NCBI GenBank assembly: GCA_015056185.1 | Contig: SVGV01000002.1 | Coordinates: forward strand, 1 to 53,897 | Source: Clostridiales bacterium | Lineage (GTDB): Bacteria > Bacillota > Clostridia > Christensenellales > QAND01 | Direction of reading: 5' to 3' | Length of the DNA stretch: 53,897 bases | Shown: piece after piece, positions 20,582 to 31,174 of the stretch | How positions within the stretch are numbered: position 1 is the stretch's first letter | How the letters are laid out: each line of letters opens with the position of its first letter | Position numbers and translations under genes: made by a program | Notes under the pieces: generated by a model | The model's database searches: none | The model's input: the letters and a program-made list of their open reading frames with translations, nothing else | What the model was told of the DNA's origin: nothing

Positions 20582-22105
20582 ATGAAGAAACTTACGGGAT
20601 TGATCATCCTGGATGGCTTCGGTATCGGTAAAAAGGATGGCGGCAACGCCATCCTTTCTGCCAATACCCCCAATATCGATGCACTTGTGGCCAAATACCC
20701 CAACACTGCCATCGAGGCCAGCGGCATGGCCGTCGGCCTGCCCGAAGGCCAGATGGGCAACAGCGAGGTTGGCCACATGAACATCGGCGCCGGCCGTATT
20801 GTTTACCAGGAATTGACCCGCATCACCAAATCCATCAACGATGGCGATTTTTACGAAAACGCCGTATTGGTGGAGGCCATCGAAAGCGCAAAAGCCAAGG
20901 GCACTGCCGTGCACCTGTTTGGCCTGTGCTCTGATGGCGGTGTACACAGCCATCTTACCCACGGCATCGCTGTGTTGAAGCTGTGCAAAAAGCTGGGCGT
21001 CAGCGATGTTTACGTCCATTGCTTTATGGATGGCCGCGATGTTGCCCCCACCAGCGGTAAAGGCTATGTGGAACAGCTCCAGGCCGCTATGGAAGAGATC
21101 GGCGTAGGCAAAGTGGCTACCGTCATCGGCCGTTACTATGCCATGGACCGCGACAACCGCTGGGAGCGTGTGCAGGTGGCCTATAACGCCATCGTCAAGG
21201 GCGAAGGTGACCAGTACGGTGCCGATGCCCCCGCCATGATCCAGAAGAGCTACGATGACGGCGTGACCGATGAATTCATCAAGCCCATCGTAGTGGATGG
21301 CGGCGCAACCATCAAAAAGGATGATTCCATCATCTTCTACAACTTCCGCCCCGATCGTGCCCGTGAGATCACCCGCACCTTCATTATGGAAGATTTTGAT
21401 GGCTTCGAGCGCCAATACTTCCCCGTGCACTATGTGTGCTTTACCCAGTACGATGCCAGCTTTGGTGATAAAGTCAACATCGCCTTCAAGCCCCAGTCTT
21501 TGGATAACACCCTGGGCGCTTATTTGGCCAGCCAGGGCAAGACCCAGCTGCGCATCGCCGAGACCGAAAAGTACGCCCATGTTACCTTCTTCTTCAACGG
21601 TGGCGTCGAGGCCCCCAATGCGGGTGAGGATCGGGAATTGATCCCTTCCCCCAAAGTGGATACCTACGACTTAAAGCCCGAGATGAGCGCCTACGAGGTG
21701 GCTGACCGCGCTGTGGAACTCATCAATGAAGGCAAGTACGATTTCATGGTCTTAAACTTCGCCAACCCCGATATGGTCGGTCACACCGGCGTCATCCCCG
21801 CTGCCGTTGCTGCTGTTGAGGCAGTGGATGCCTGCGTGGGCAAAGTGACGAAAGCCATTTTGGATAACGGCGGCAGCTTCCTTTTGACTGCTGACCACGG
21901 CAACGCCGAAACCATGATCGATGAGAACGGCGGCCCCATGACCGCTCACTCCACCAACCCCGTCATGCTGTTGCTGGCAGGCTATGACGAGGGCGTTGCT
22001 CTCAACGAAGGCGGCAAACTGTGCGACATCGCTCCCACCTTGCTGGAGATGATGGGCATCGCTCAGCCCGCTGAGATGACCGGCGTATCCCTTTTGAAGA
22101 AATAA
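20582..22105 (+). CDS. gpmI: 2,3-bisphosphoglycerate-independent phosphoglycerate mutase
   Basis: LIILDGFGIGKKDGGNAI; GNSEVGHMNIGAGRIVYQ; TADHGNAE. Confidence 0.97.
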   Translation: MKKLTGLIILDGFGIGKKDGGNAILSANTPNIDALVAKYPNTAIEASGMAVGLPEGQMGNSEVGHMNIGAGRIVYQELTRITKSINDGDFYENAVLVEAIESAKAKGTAVHLFGLCSDGGVHSHLTHGIAVLKLCKKLGVSDVYVHCFMDGRDVAPTSGKGYVEQLQAAMEEIGVGKVATVIGRYYAMDRDNRWERVQVAYNAIVKGEGDQYGADAPAMIQKSYDDGVTDEFIKPIVVDGGATIKKDDSIIFYNFRPDRAREITRTFIMEDFDGFERQYFPVHYVCFTQYDASFGDKVNIAFKPQSLDNTLGAYLASQGKTQLRIAETEKYAHVTFFFNGGVEAPNAGEDRELIPSPKVDTYDLKPEMSAYEVADRAVELINEGKYDFMVLNFANPDMVGHTGVIPAAVAAVEAVDACVGKVTKAILDNGGSFLLTADHGNAETMIDENGGPMTAHSTNPVMLLLAGYDEGVALNEGGKLCDIAPTLLEMMGIAQPAEMTGVSLLKK

Positions 22106-22133
22106 GGCTGGATATCACCTGAAAACAAACGCA

Positions 22134-22174
22134 AAACAGGCACGGCGCGCTTGCGCTGTGCCTGTTGTTGTTTT
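22134..22174 (+). terminator. intrinsic terminator after gpmI
   Basis: aacaggcacggcgcgcttgcgctgtgcctgttgttgttt. Confidence 0.75.
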
Positions 22175-22221
22175 CGCTGCCCGGTGCTACAATTGCCATG
22201 AAAAGGGGAGGGGGATACAAC

Positions 22222-22596
22222 ATGAAGAAAGAGCTCGGCATTGCCCGGTGCTCTCTGGCCTGCTGCCTTTGCAGTGAAAACCAATGGTGCGGCGGGTGCA
22301 ACAGCGGTAATTGCCCCGATGCTAAGGGGTGCATCAACCGGGCCTGCTCCATGGAAAAGGGCATCAGCCACTGCTACTTGTGTGAAGAGGACTGCAGAAA
22401 AGGGCTGCTGAAAAAGATCAAACCCTATGGGTTTACCCTGTATGCCAAACGGTATGGCATCGACGGGCTCCTTTGCCGCCTTGAGGAGAATGAGAAAAAT
22501 GGAGTCGTCTATCACCGCGAGGGCATCCTGGGGGATTACGATGAATTTTGTGATGTGGAAGAACTCATCCGGTTTATCCATACGGGCAAAAGGTAA
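22222..22596 (+). CDS. Cys-rich DUF3795-like protein
   Basis: CSLACCLCSENQWCGGCNSGNCPDAKGCINRACSMEKGISHCYLCEEDC. Confidence 0.7.
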   Translation: MKKELGIARCSLACCLCSENQWCGGCNSGNCPDAKGCINRACSMEKGISHCYLCEEDCRKGLLKKIKPYGFTLYAKRYGIDGLLCRLEENEKNGVVYHREGILGDYDEFCDVEELIRFIHTGKR

Positions 22597-22757
22597 TGCA
22601 TCCCATGCATAGCCTGGCTGTAAAGGGGCAGGCTACCTTGTGGGGTCAGATGCACCTGAATCTGTAAAAAGAGCGGATCAAACGAAAAATCCGTTGCATT
22701 GCATTTCAATGTGTGATACAATTCGAATGCTATGTATTTGGGAGGATCGTGAATTCT

Positions 22758-22997
22758 ATGTTAGTAACCATCGGCAAAATTGCTATTTGTATTTTATCAG
22801 TGCTGATCATCGTACTGGTGCTGCTTCAGAGGCCCAAAGATGGTGCCGGTGCAGCCTTTGGCGGTGGCGACAGCTTTTTGAGCAAGACCAAGAGCAAAAC
22901 CTACGAAGCCAAGTTGGATCGTTACACCAAGATCGCTGCTGTTACCTTGGCAGTTGCTTCCTTTGCACTGGTTTTGATCCAGAAATTTGCTGCGTAA
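22758..22997 (+). CDS. secG: preprotein translocase subunit SecG
   Basis: MLVTIGKIAICILSVLIIVLVLLQRPKDGAGAAFGGG; followed by rnr-smpB. Confidence 0.9.
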   Translation: MLVTIGKIAICILSVLIIVLVLLQRPKDGAGAAFGGGDSFLSKTKSKTYEAKLDRYTKIAAVTLAVASFALVLIQKFAA

Positions 22998-23055
22998 ACT
23001 ATGAAAGAAACGTTGGGGCGCTGAGTGCGCCCCTGTTTTTTTATGGAGAGTTTTT

Positions 23056-25149
23056 ATGAAAGAAGCTTTATTGGCACATCTGAAGAAGAACCACGTCCCC
23101 TTGACCCGCAAGGAGCTATTAAAGGGGCTGGGCATCAATGATGGTGCGTTAAACAAAATACTGGCCCAGTTGGAAAACGAAGGAGAGATCGTCTACACCG
23201 CCAAGGGCAAAGCGGCACTGCCCCACTGGCTGGGGTATTTAAGGGGCACCCTTACGGGCAACCAAAGGGGCTTCGGTTTTTTGACCCCCGATGAACCGGG
23301 GGAAGAGGATGTGTTCATCCCCGGGGGCGCCATGCAAAGTGCCATCCATGGGGATACCGTCCTTGTTAAGCTCAGTGGTCAGCGGGCTTACCGGGGCAAG
23401 CGGGAAGGGGAAGTGGTAAAGGTATTAAACCGTGCGCGGGAAACGGTGGTTGGCCGCATTGAGCGCACCCACAATGCCGGGTTTTTGATCCCGGAGGATC
23501 CGCGCATCCCGGATATCTTCATCCCCTTAAACGCCATGGCAAAGGCGAAGAATGGCGACCTTGCCGTGGTCCGCATCGAAAAATGGCCCAGCCGCAACCG
23601 AAATGCCCAGGGCAGGGTGGAGGAGATTTTGGGCAAAGGGGACAGCATCGATGCTGCCGTCAAGGGTATCATCCGCACCTTTGAGCTGCCCGATGTATTC
23701 AGCAAAGGTGCCATGAACCAGGCATCCGCCGCCCCCACAGAGGTTACCGGCAAGGACCGCCGGGGCAGGGAGGACTTCCGCAATCTTTTAACGGTGACCA
23801 TCGACGGTGCCGATGCCAAGGATTTGGATGACGCGGTCTCCCTTGTGCGCCGGGGGGACGGCTACACCCTTTATGTGCACATTGCCGATGTCTCCCACTA
23901 TGTTTTGCCCGGCACCCCCATGGATCAGGATGCCTACGAGAGGGGTACCAGTGTTTACTTCCCCTCCATGGTGATCCCCATGCTGCCGGTGGAACTTTCA
24001 AACGGCATCTGCAGCTTAAACGCCGGTGTGGAGCGTCTGTGCCTTACCTGCATCATGGAGCTGAACGCCCTGGGCGAAGTATGCAATTACAGGTTCTCTA
24101 AGGGTATCATCAAGGTGGATCAGCGCTGCACCTATGAAGACGTCACCCGTCTTTTAGCGGGGGATGAGGTGGAAGGCTATGAAGAGGTCCGGGATTTACT
24201 CCTTTTGATGGCAGAACTGAGCGAAAAACTTACCGAAAACCGGGAGGGCCGGGGCAGCATCGATTTCGACCTTTCCGAAACGGATATCGTTACCGATGAA
24301 TGTGGCAATGCGGTCTCCATCGGCAAGAAGGATCGCGGCCGGGCGAATCTCATCATCGAGGATTTCATGCTGGCCGCCAACGAATGCGCCGCTGCCTTTG
24401 GCACCCGCAATGGCCTGCCCTTTTTGTACCGCATCCATGAAGAGCCTGATGAAGGCCGCATGGAAGAGTTTTTTAACATGGCAAAGGCCCTGGGCATCTC
24501 CGTACCCCGCACGGGGGAGGTACACCCCAAAGCCCTGCAGGCTCTTTTAAAACAGGCAGAGGACACCCCCTACCATTCCGTCATCAGCCGCACCATGCTC
24601 CGCTGCATGAAAAAGGCCCGCTACGGTGAAAGCCCCCTGGGGCACTTCGGCCTGGCCTTAAAAAACTACTGCCACTTTACCTCCCCCATCCGCCGCTACC
24701 CCGATCTTGTGGTGCACAGGGCCATCAAAGCGCTGATCAGTTACGGCCCCGGCTGCAGGGATCTTGAGGCCATGGAGGGCACCGTTCACGCCATGGGCGA
24801 GCACACCAGCCGGCGGGAGCGCACCGCCATGGAAGCGGAGCGGGCGGTGGATGACCTGTTAAAGGCCCAGTATATGCAGCAGTACATTGGCCAGCCCTTT
24901 AAAGGCATCATCACCTCGGTATTGGAATTCGGCATCTTTGTGGAGTTGGATAACACCGCAGAGGGCCTTGTGCGTATCACCAGCCTGGATGACGACTACT
25001 ATTATTATGATGAAAAACTCCTGCGCCTTGTGGGCAAACATAAGGGGAAAACCTTTGCAATCGGCGATGAAATGGATATCATAGTAGGTGGGGTCAACCT
25101 GGATCTGCGCCGGGTGGAATTCGTACCCAACTGGGAAGGAGAAAGCTGA
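23056..25149 (+). CDS. rnr: ribonuclease R
   Basis: [42 protein letters not shown]-like ([16 protein letters not shown]), S1 domain. Confidence 0.97.
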   Translation: MKEALLAHLKKNHVPLTRKELLKGLGINDGALNKILAQLENEGEIVYTAKGKAALPHWLGYLRGTLTGNQRGFGFLTPDEPGEEDVFIPGGAMQSAIHGDTVLVKLSGQRAYRGKREGEVVKVLNRARETVVGRIERTHNAGFLIPEDPRIPDIFIPLNAMAKAKNGDLAVVRIEKWPSRNRNAQGRVEEILGKGDSIDAAVKGIIRTFELPDVFSKGAMNQASAAPTEVTGKDRRGREDFRNLLTVTIDGADAKDLDDAVSLVRRGDGYTLYVHIADVSHYVLPGTPMDQDAYERGTSVYFPSMVIPMLPVELSNGICSLNAGVERLCLTCIMELNALGEVCNYRFSKGIIKVDQRCTYEDVTRLLAGDEVEGYEEVRDLLLLMAELSEKLTENREGRGSIDFDLSETDIVTDECGNAVSIGKKDRGRANLIIEDFMLAANECAAAFGTRNGLPFLYRIHEEPDEGRMEEFFNMAKALGISVPRTGEVHPKALQALLKQAEDTPYHSVISRTMLRCMKKARYGESPLGHFGLALKNYCHFTSPIRRYPDLVVHRAIKALISYGPGCRDLEAMEGTVHAMGEHTSRRERTAMEAERAVDDLLKAQYMQQYIGQPFKGIITSVLEFGIFVELDNTAEGLVRITSLDDDYYYYDEKLLRLVGKHKGKTFAIGDEMDIIVGGVNLDLRRVEFVPNWEGES

Positions 25150-25613
25150 TGGACCGGAAGAAGAAGGTAATGGTGCAAAACCGCCGCGCCCGTCATGAAT
25201 ACTTTATTGAAGAGACCATGGAAGCCGGTATGGCTCTCTACGGTACCGAGGTCAAGTCCATCCGTCAGGGCAAGGCCAATTTGAACGATGCCTTCATCCG
25301 GGTGAAAAACGGTGAGGCCTTTGTGGTGGGCATGCACATCAGCCCCTATGAGCAGGGCAACATCTTTAACCGGGATCCCTTAAGGGATAAAAAGCTGCTG
25401 CTCCATAAACGGGAGATCGCGAAGCTGAGCGAAAGCAACATGAAGGAGGGCTATACCCTCATCCCCCTTTCCATCTACTTTTACGGCAATTACGCCAAGA
25501 TGGAAGTGGGCATCTGCAAGGGTAAAAAGCTTTACGATAAGCGCCAGGCCTTAAAGGAAAAGGACGATCGGCGGGAAATGGACCGGGCTATGGCCGGCCG
25601 CAACCGCAGTTAA
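25149..25613 (+). CDS. smpB: SsrA-binding protein
   Basis: [39 protein letters not shown]. Confidence 0.97.
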   Translation: MDRKKKVMVQNRRARHEYFIEETMEAGMALYGTEVKSIRQGKANLNDAFIRVKNGEAFVVGMHISPYEQGNIFNRDPLRDKKLLLHKREIAKLSESNMKEGYTLIPLSIYFYGNYAKMEVGICKGKKLYDKRQALKEKDDRREMDRAMAGRNRS

Positions 25614-25626
25614 GCATACAAAAGCG

Positions 25627-25656
25627 CGAGGATGGCAGTGCCATCCTCTTTTTTTC
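25627..25656 (+). terminator. intrinsic terminator after smpB
   Basis: gaggatggcagtgccatcctctttttttc. Confidence 0.8.
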
Positions 25657-25749
25657 AAAAAGATAAAGAAAAAACATCATAATTTGTTTGACGGTTCAAA
25701 GCCCCCATGGTAAAATTTTTGCATAATGTTTGTTTTAAAGGGGTAAATT

Positions 25750-26997
25750 ATGAAAGTACCTGTATTTAATAAAGAGCAGATCCAAGAGATCATCAAAAAG
25801 TATCCCACGCCTTTTCATCTGTACGATGAAAAGGGCATCCGTGAGACTGCCCGTGCGTTAAACGATGCGTTCAGCTGGAATGAAGGCTATAAAGAGTATT
25901 TTGCGGTAAAAGCACTGCCCAACCCCACCATTCTGAAGATCTTAAAAGAAGAGGGCTGCGGGGTGGATTGCGCCAGCGAAACGGAATTGATGCTGGCAGA
26001 AGCTCTGGGCTTTACGGGGGAAGAAATCATGTTCAGCAGCAACGTGACCCCCGCAAAGGAATATGTTTATGCCCGCAAGCTGGATGCCATCATCAACCTG
26101 GATGATTACAGCCACATCGACTTTTTAAAGGAAAACGGCGGCATCCCCGAGACCATTTGCTTACGGTATAACCCCGGTGGGGATTTCCAGATCGGCACCT
26201 CCATCATGGGAAGCCCCTGGGATGCGAAGTACGGCATGACCAAGACCCAGCTTATGGCGGGCATCCGTAAACTGAGCGCCATGGGTGCCAAAAAATTCGG
26301 CATCCACGCCTTCCTTTCCAGCAATACTACCGATAAAAACTACTATCCTTATTTAGCAAAAGAGCTCTTTACCCTGGCAGTGGAAATGAACAAGCTCACC
26401 GGTGCAGAGATCTCCTTCATCAACCTTTCCGGCGGCATCGGCATCCCTTACCGGCCTGAGGACCGCCCGGTGGACATCAAAGAGGTGGGCGAGGGCGTCC
26501 GCAAAATGTATGAGCGCACCATCGCAAAAGCCGGCATGAAGGTGGCCATCAAAACGGAACTGGGTCGCTTTATGACTGGCCCTCATGGCTATTTGGTCTC
26601 CACCGTGCTCCATGAAAAGAAGATCTACAAAGACTACATCGGCCTGGATGCCTGCGCCGTCAACCTGATGCGCCCCGCCATGTACGGCGCTTACCATCAT
26701 ATTACCGTCATGGGCAAGGAAGATGCCCCCCACGATACCCTTTATGATGTGACGGGCTCCCTGTGCGAAAACAACGATAAATTCGCTGTCAACCGGGCCC
26801 TGCCCAAGATCGACATCGGCGATATCGTGGTCATCCATGATACCGGCGCCCACGGCTTCTCCATGGGGTATAACTACAACGGCAAGCTGCGCAGTGCTGA
26901 GGTCCTTTTGAAAGAAGACGGCAGCACCCAGCTCATCCGCCGGGCAGAGACCCCCAAGGATTACTTTGCTACGCTGGATTTTACCGATACCTTCTAA
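25750..26997 (+). CDS. lysA: diaminopimelate decarboxylase-like PLP enzyme (fold type III)
   Basis: TPFHLYDEKGIRETARALNDAF, YFAVKALPNPTILKIL, GVDCASETELMLA, LGRFMTGPHGYLVSTV, GAHGFSMGYNYNGKLRSAEVLL. Confidence 0.85.
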   Translation: MKVPVFNKEQIQEIIKKYPTPFHLYDEKGIRETARALNDAFSWNEGYKEYFAVKALPNPTILKILKEEGCGVDCASETELMLAEALGFTGEEIMFSSNVTPAKEYVYARKLDAIINLDDYSHIDFLKENGGIPETICLRYNPGGDFQIGTSIMGSPWDAKYGMTKTQLMAGIRKLSAMGAKKFGIHAFLSSNTTDKNYYPYLAKELFTLAVEMNKLTGAEISFINLSGGIGIPYRPEDRPVDIKEVGEGVRKMYERTIAKAGMKVAIKTELGRFMTGPHGYLVSTVLHEKKIYKDYIGLDACAVNLMRPAMYGAYHHITVMGKEDAPHDTLYDVTGSLCENNDKFAVNRALPKIDIGDIVVIHDTGAHGFSMGYNYNGKLRSAEVLLKEDGSTQLIRRAETPKDYFATLDFTDTF

Positions 26998-27000
26998 ACA

Positions 27001-27034
27001 AATAAAAAGCTCCCGTAAGGGAGCTTTTTTTTAT
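27001..27034 (+). terminator. intrinsic terminator after lysA-like gene
   Basis: aaaaagctcccgtaagggagctttttttt. Confidence 0.8.
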
Positions 27035-27133
27035 GAAAAGATTATGATGTAGAGAAAAATCGCCCTCTTTCAAAAAAAGAATACAAATATCATGTAAAAT
27101 ACCTGATTTATCTTGAAAAGAAAATTGATGGTG

Positions 27134-27154
27134 ATATTATTTTCACAATAATAT
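27134..27154. promoter_or_regulatory. perfect 8-bp inverted repeat upstream of modA
   Basis: ATATTATT-TTCAC-AATAATAT. Confidence 0.45.
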
Positions 27155-27174
27155 TTTTCAGGAGGTTTTCTCAA

Positions 27175-27936
27175 ATGAAGAAAGCTTTGGCACTGGTAAT
27201 GGCACTTGCCCTGTGCGCACTTGCTCTGTGTGCCTGCGGCGCCCCCGAGCGGGAATCCCAGACTTGGGAACTGTACGTAGCAGCCGGCATGAAGAAGCCC
27301 ATGGACGTTGTAGCCCAGCGTTATATGGATGAAACCGGCGACACCATCAACATCAACTACTCCTCCTCCGGCGCACTGTTCAGCCAGATCGAACAGGGCC
27401 AGCCCTGCGACCTCTACTTCACCGCTGACTGGCTGTATGTAGAGAAAATGGAAGAGATCGACCTTTGCGAAGAAAAGGCCGGTTACCTCAATGATAACGT
27501 GGTTCTGGTGGTTTCCGAAAGCGCCAAGGACAAGATCAAATCCTTTGAAGACCTCACCAAAGAAGGTGTGACCATTGCTATTTGTGATGTGGGCGCTCCT
27601 GTTGGTCTCTATGCCGAAAACGGCCTGCGCGCCATGGGCCTGTGGGATGCCGCTGAAAAGAATGTTGTGACCCGCCCCTCCACCGTAAATCAGGCTGCCA
27701 TCATGGTCCTGCAGGATGAAGTGGACGCTGCATGCATCTTCTCCAGTGTTGCCAACAGCAATGGCCTTGAGAATGTAGATGTCATGACCAACGAAGAATC
27801 CGGCGAGATCGTCTTTGCTACCGTTGTAGTTAAGGGCGGCAACACCAAAGTTGCTAAAGAATTTGTTGAGTTTGCCAACAAAGACGAGAATCTCAAAGAG
27901 TTCGAAAAATACGGCTGGGTAAGATATGAAAAATAA
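27175..27936 (+). CDS. modA: molybdate ABC transporter substrate-binding lipoprotein
   Basis: lipobox LALCAC; LYVAAGMKKPMDVVAQRYMDETGDTININYSSSGALFSQIEQGQPCDLYFTAD. Confidence 0.9.
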   Translation: MKKALALVMALALCALALCACGAPERESQTWELYVAAGMKKPMDVVAQRYMDETGDTININYSSSGALFSQIEQGQPCDLYFTADWLYVEKMEEIDLCEEKAGYLNDNVVLVVSESAKDKIKSFEDLTKEGVTIAICDVGAPVGLYAENGLRAMGLWDAAEKNVVTRPSTVNQAAIMVLQDEVDAACIFSSVANSNGLENVDVMTNEESGEIVFATVVVKGGNTKVAKEFVEFANKDENLKEFEKYGWVRYEK

Positions 27937-28714
27937 AAAACCGATCAACCTGGTAACGGCGACTTTTGTGCCGCTGTTTACCTTGCTCATCATTTTCCCT
28001 ACGGTGGCCCTGGTCGCCAAGGTGAATATGAGCGGCCTCAATGATATTCTGGCGGACCGCTACTTCTGGATGAGCGTAAGCAACACCTTTATTGCAGCCA
28101 TCGGCGCGGCATTGCTGGGCCTGGTACTGGCGGTTGGGTTCGGGTACTTCCATGTGTTCCACCGCAACTCCTGGTTCTACAAGATCGCAAACCTGTTTAA
28201 CGATCTGCCCATCGCCCTGCCCCACACCGTTGCGGGCTTGGCACTGCTCATCGCATTCGGCCGCAACAACTTTGGCTTTGTCAGCAACACCGGTTTTGCG
28301 TTTAACCTGTTTGCTGTCATGATCTCCATGTTCTTCGTTTCTTACCCCCTGTGCGCCCGCGCCATTGCATCCGGTGTGGATCAGATCGATCAGGAGATGA
28401 TCTCCGTTGCCCGTACCTTGGGGGATAGCCCCGTGCAGGCCTACTTTAAGGTGGTACTGCCCAGCATCGGCGAGGCGGTGTTCTCCGGCACGGTGCTGGC
28501 CTTCTCCCGTGCGCTCAGCGAGTTTGCGGCGGTCATCATGTTTGGCGGCAATCTGCCCGGTAAGACCCAGTCTCTGGCGTCTTACGTGTTCACCAAAGTG
28601 GAAGAGGGCGAAACCGAGATGGCCATCGCAGCCAGCGTATTCTGCATCCTGCTTTCTTTGGCCATCGTGCTGTTCTTAAGTATTCGGAGGAGGGTGAAAA
28701 ATGCTCGTAATTAA
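27926..28714 (+). CDS. modB: molybdate ABC transporter permease
   Basis: LPIALPHTVAGLALLIAFG, SVARTLGDSPVQAYFKVVLPSIGEAVFSG (EAA loop). Confidence 0.92.
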   Translation: MKNKKPINLVTATFVPLFTLLIIFPTVALVAKVNMSGLNDILADRYFWMSVSNTFIAAIGAALLGLVLAVGFGYFHVFHRNSWFYKIANLFNDLPIALPHTVAGLALLIAFGRNNFGFVSNTGFAFNLFAVMISMFFVSYPLCARAIASGVDQIDQEMISVARTLGDSPVQAYFKVVLPSIGEAVFSGTVLAFSRALSEFAAVIMFGGNLPGKTQSLASYVFTKVEEGETEMAIAASVFCILLSLAIVLFLSIRRRVKNARN

Positions 28715-29408
28715 AGACGTATGCAAAACATACGGCAAGCAGACGGTATTAAACAACACCTCCATGACGGTGGAAGAGGGCATCCGGGTACTGCTGGGCA
28801 TCAATGGCTGCGGTAAATCCACCTTACTTAAGATCATCACCGGCGTGGCTGATGCCGACAGCGGCAGCGTGCAGTTAAAGGGTGAAGAGCTTTTAAATCT
28901 CCCCCCGGAAAAACGGCGCATCGGCTATGTGCCCCAGCACACCGCTCTGTTTCCCAACATGACGGCTTATGATAACATCCTCTACGGCCTGCGCAGTAAA
29001 GAGGCAAAACAGGCTGCCAAGGCCCATGTGGATGAACTCATTGAGATGCTGGAACTGGGCGACTTTTTAAACAAGCGCCCCGGTCAGCTCAGCGGCGGTT
29101 ACAAAAGCCGTGTATCCCTTGCAAGGGCATTGGCTCCCGACCCCAACCTGATGCTGCTGGATGAACCCCTCAGCGACGTTGACGTCGTCATGAAGGAGCG
29201 GCTTCTGCCTGAGTTTAAAAAGGTCATCCACACCCTTGGCATCCCCGCCATCTATGTAACTCACGACCCCAGCGAAGCACAGCAGGTGGGCGACAGCTTC
29301 TGCTCCATGGTACAGGGCAACATCTCCGGCCATGATAACGCCGCCGCCGCATTTGATTTCATCCGCCAGGAAGAGATCAAGCATTTAGAGGCAAATCTGC
29401 TGAAATAA
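28701..29408 (+). CDS. modC: molybdate ABC transporter ATP-binding protein
   Basis: GINGCGKSTLLKI Walker A, QLSGGYKSRVSLARAL, LMLLDEPLSDVD. Confidence 0.92.
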   Translation: MLVIKDVCKTYGKQTVLNNTSMTVEEGIRVLLGINGCGKSTLLKIITGVADADSGSVQLKGEELLNLPPEKRRIGYVPQHTALFPNMTAYDNILYGLRSKEAKQAAKAHVDELIEMLELGDFLNKRPGQLSGGYKSRVSLARALAPDPNLMLLDEPLSDVDVVMKERLLPEFKKVIHTLGIPAIYVTHDPSEAQQVGDSFCSMVQGNISGHDNAAAAFDFIRQEEIKHLEANLLK

Positions 29409-29412
29409 CATA

Positions 29413-29451
29413 CAGGAAAGGCTGCAAATCTTGCAGCCTTTCTGTACTTTT
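29413..29451 (+). terminator. intrinsic terminator after modC
   Basis: aggaaaggctgcaaatcttgcagcctttctgtacttt. Confidence 0.7.
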
Positions 29452-29465
29452 ATGCACTTTACCCG

Positions 29466-29495
29466 TTGACAACGGTAAAAACGATGTGGTATAGT
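29466..29495 (+). promoter_or_regulatory. sigma-A-type promoter of T-box operon
   Basis: TTGACA (29466-29471), 18 bp, TATAGT (29490-29495). Confidence 0.65.
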
Positions 29496-29512
29496 AACAA
29501 AAAATCATAAGA

Positions 29513-29773
29513 CGTTGAAGGTATTACGCGTTTTCGTACCGTTAGTCAGAGAATTGCCGGGTGGTGCAAGGCATGTAACGGCGAGGGGGCGGTCTCCTAC
29601 CTGAGTTGAGCTTCTGAACCTTAGTAAGAGGCTCCGGGTGATCCCGTTACAGGTCCTGGGCTTGTTAGAGCCTGATGAGTGGTTGGGGCAATTACCCCGG
29701 CAAAACGGGTGGTACCGTGGTCTTAGATGATCATCCCGCAAAAACAATGTGTTTTTGCGGGTTTTATTTTTAG
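29513..29773 (+). promoter_or_regulatory. T-box leader, predicted Leu (CUC) specifier
   Basis: AGAGAATTGCCGGGTGGTGCAAGGCA apical motif, GGTCTCCTACCTGAG specifier region (CTC 29594-29596), T-box GGGTGGTACCGTGG, terminator CCCGCAAAAACAATGTGTTTTTGCGGGTTTT. Confidence 0.85.
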
Positions 29774-29792
29774 CAGGAAAGTGGGTTTTACC

Positions 29793-31172
29793 ATGAAGAA
29801 GATCTTTACCAGCGATTATACCTTGCGCGATTGTGCAAAGCGTGCGGAGGCTGTTTCCTTCCGGGAGAAGAATAACATTGCAAAATGCCTGGATGACTTG
29901 GGCGTGGATGCCATCGAGCTGGCTCCCTTAAACGGCTCTAAAGAGGATGCCATCATCGTCAGGACCATTTCCATGGCTGTAAAAAATGCTGCCGTGTGCA
30001 TCCCCGTGGGCTTTACCACGGCCGAGGTCGATGCTGCATGGGAGTGTGTGAAAGATGCCGAAAAGCCCATTTTGCAGGTGATGGTGCCCACCTCCACCGT
30101 GCAGATGGAATACACCTATCATTTAAAAGATGACAGGATGGCCCTTAAGATTGCAGAGCTGGTCGCCTATGCCAAGGGCAAATGCAATCGGGTAGAGTTC
30201 ATAGCCTCCGATGCCAGCCGTGCCGACCGCAGCTTTTTGTTGAAGGCCTGCACCATCGCTGTGGATGCCGGCGCCACCGCCGTTGCATTGCATGACGATG
30301 CGGGCATCATGGCGCCCAAAGCCTTTGGTGCCATGGCTGCAGAGGTGAAAGCGGCGGTGGGCAAGGTCAAGGTTTTTGTCAGCCCCTCCGATGCCATCCA
30401 TATGGCGGCTGCCTGCGCTTTGGAGGCCCTTAGTGCAGGCGCTGACGGCGTTAAAACCACCATCACCGGGGAAGGGACGCTGAATTTAGCCAAGTTTGCG
30501 GATACCATCCGGGTTTTGGGCGGCGAAGTGGAAGGAAAGTGGAACCTGGACCATACCGGCATCCACCGGGCCGTGGCAGCCTTTGCCCCCGGCGGCAAGG
30601 GCGTGGTGGAAGCCATGGTGGAAGAGCAGCAGACGCTGCTGCTCACAGCGGAAAGCACCCTTGGCGACATTGCGAAAGCGGTCTATTCTTTGGGTTATGA
30701 TCTTTCGGAAGAGGATACCGGCAAGGTGTACGAAGAGTTTAAACGGGTCACCGCGAAGCGGGATTCCGTCAGCGCACGGGAATTGGAGGCCATGGTAGCC
30801 AGCTCCGCCATGCAGGTGCCCTCCACCTACCATCTGGAAAGCTACGTATGCAACAGCGGCAACACCATCCGCTCTTTGGCCAGCGTGACGTTAACAAAGG
30901 ATGGCGCAGCCATCCAGGGTGTCAGCGTGGGCGATGGCCCCATCGATGCCTCTTTCAGGGCCATTGAGCAGGCCATGGGCCACCACTATGAGCTGGATGA
31001 CTTCCAGATCCAGGCGGTCACCGAAGGCCGCGAGGCACTGGGTGCAGCCCTTGTAAAACTGCGCAGTGGCGGCAAGCTGTATTCCGGCAACGGCTTAAGT
31101 ACAGACATCGTCGCGGCCAGCATCCGGGCTTATATCAACGCCCTCAACAAGATCGTCTATGAGGAGAACTGA
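29793..31172 (+). CDS. 2-isopropylmalate/homocitrate/citramalate-synthase-like HMGL-family enzyme
   Basis: MKKIFTSDYTLRDCAKRAEAVSFREKNNIAKCLDDLGVDAIELAP...; ALHDDAGIMAP; ADGVKTTITGEG; C-terminal LeuA dimer-like domain. Confidence 0.8.
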   Translation: MKKIFTSDYTLRDCAKRAEAVSFREKNNIAKCLDDLGVDAIELAPLNGSKEDAIIVRTISMAVKNAAVCIPVGFTTAEVDAAWECVKDAEKPILQVMVPTSTVQMEYTYHLKDDRMALKIAELVAYAKGKCNRVEFIASDASRADRSFLLKACTIAVDAGATAVALHDDAGIMAPKAFGAMAAEVKAAVGKVKVFVSPSDAIHMAAACALEALSAGADGVKTTITGEGTLNLAKFADTIRVLGGEVEGKWNLDHTGIHRAVAAFAPGGKGVVEAMVEEQQTLLLTAESTLGDIAKAVYSLGYDLSEEDTGKVYEEFKRVTAKRDSVSARELEAMVASSAMQVPSTYHLESYVCNSGNTIRSLASVTLTKDGAAIQGVSVGDGPIDASFRAIEQAMGHHYELDDFQIQAVTEGREALGAALVKLRSGGKLYSGNGLSTDIVAASIRAYINALNKIVYEEN

Positions 31173-31174
31173 AG

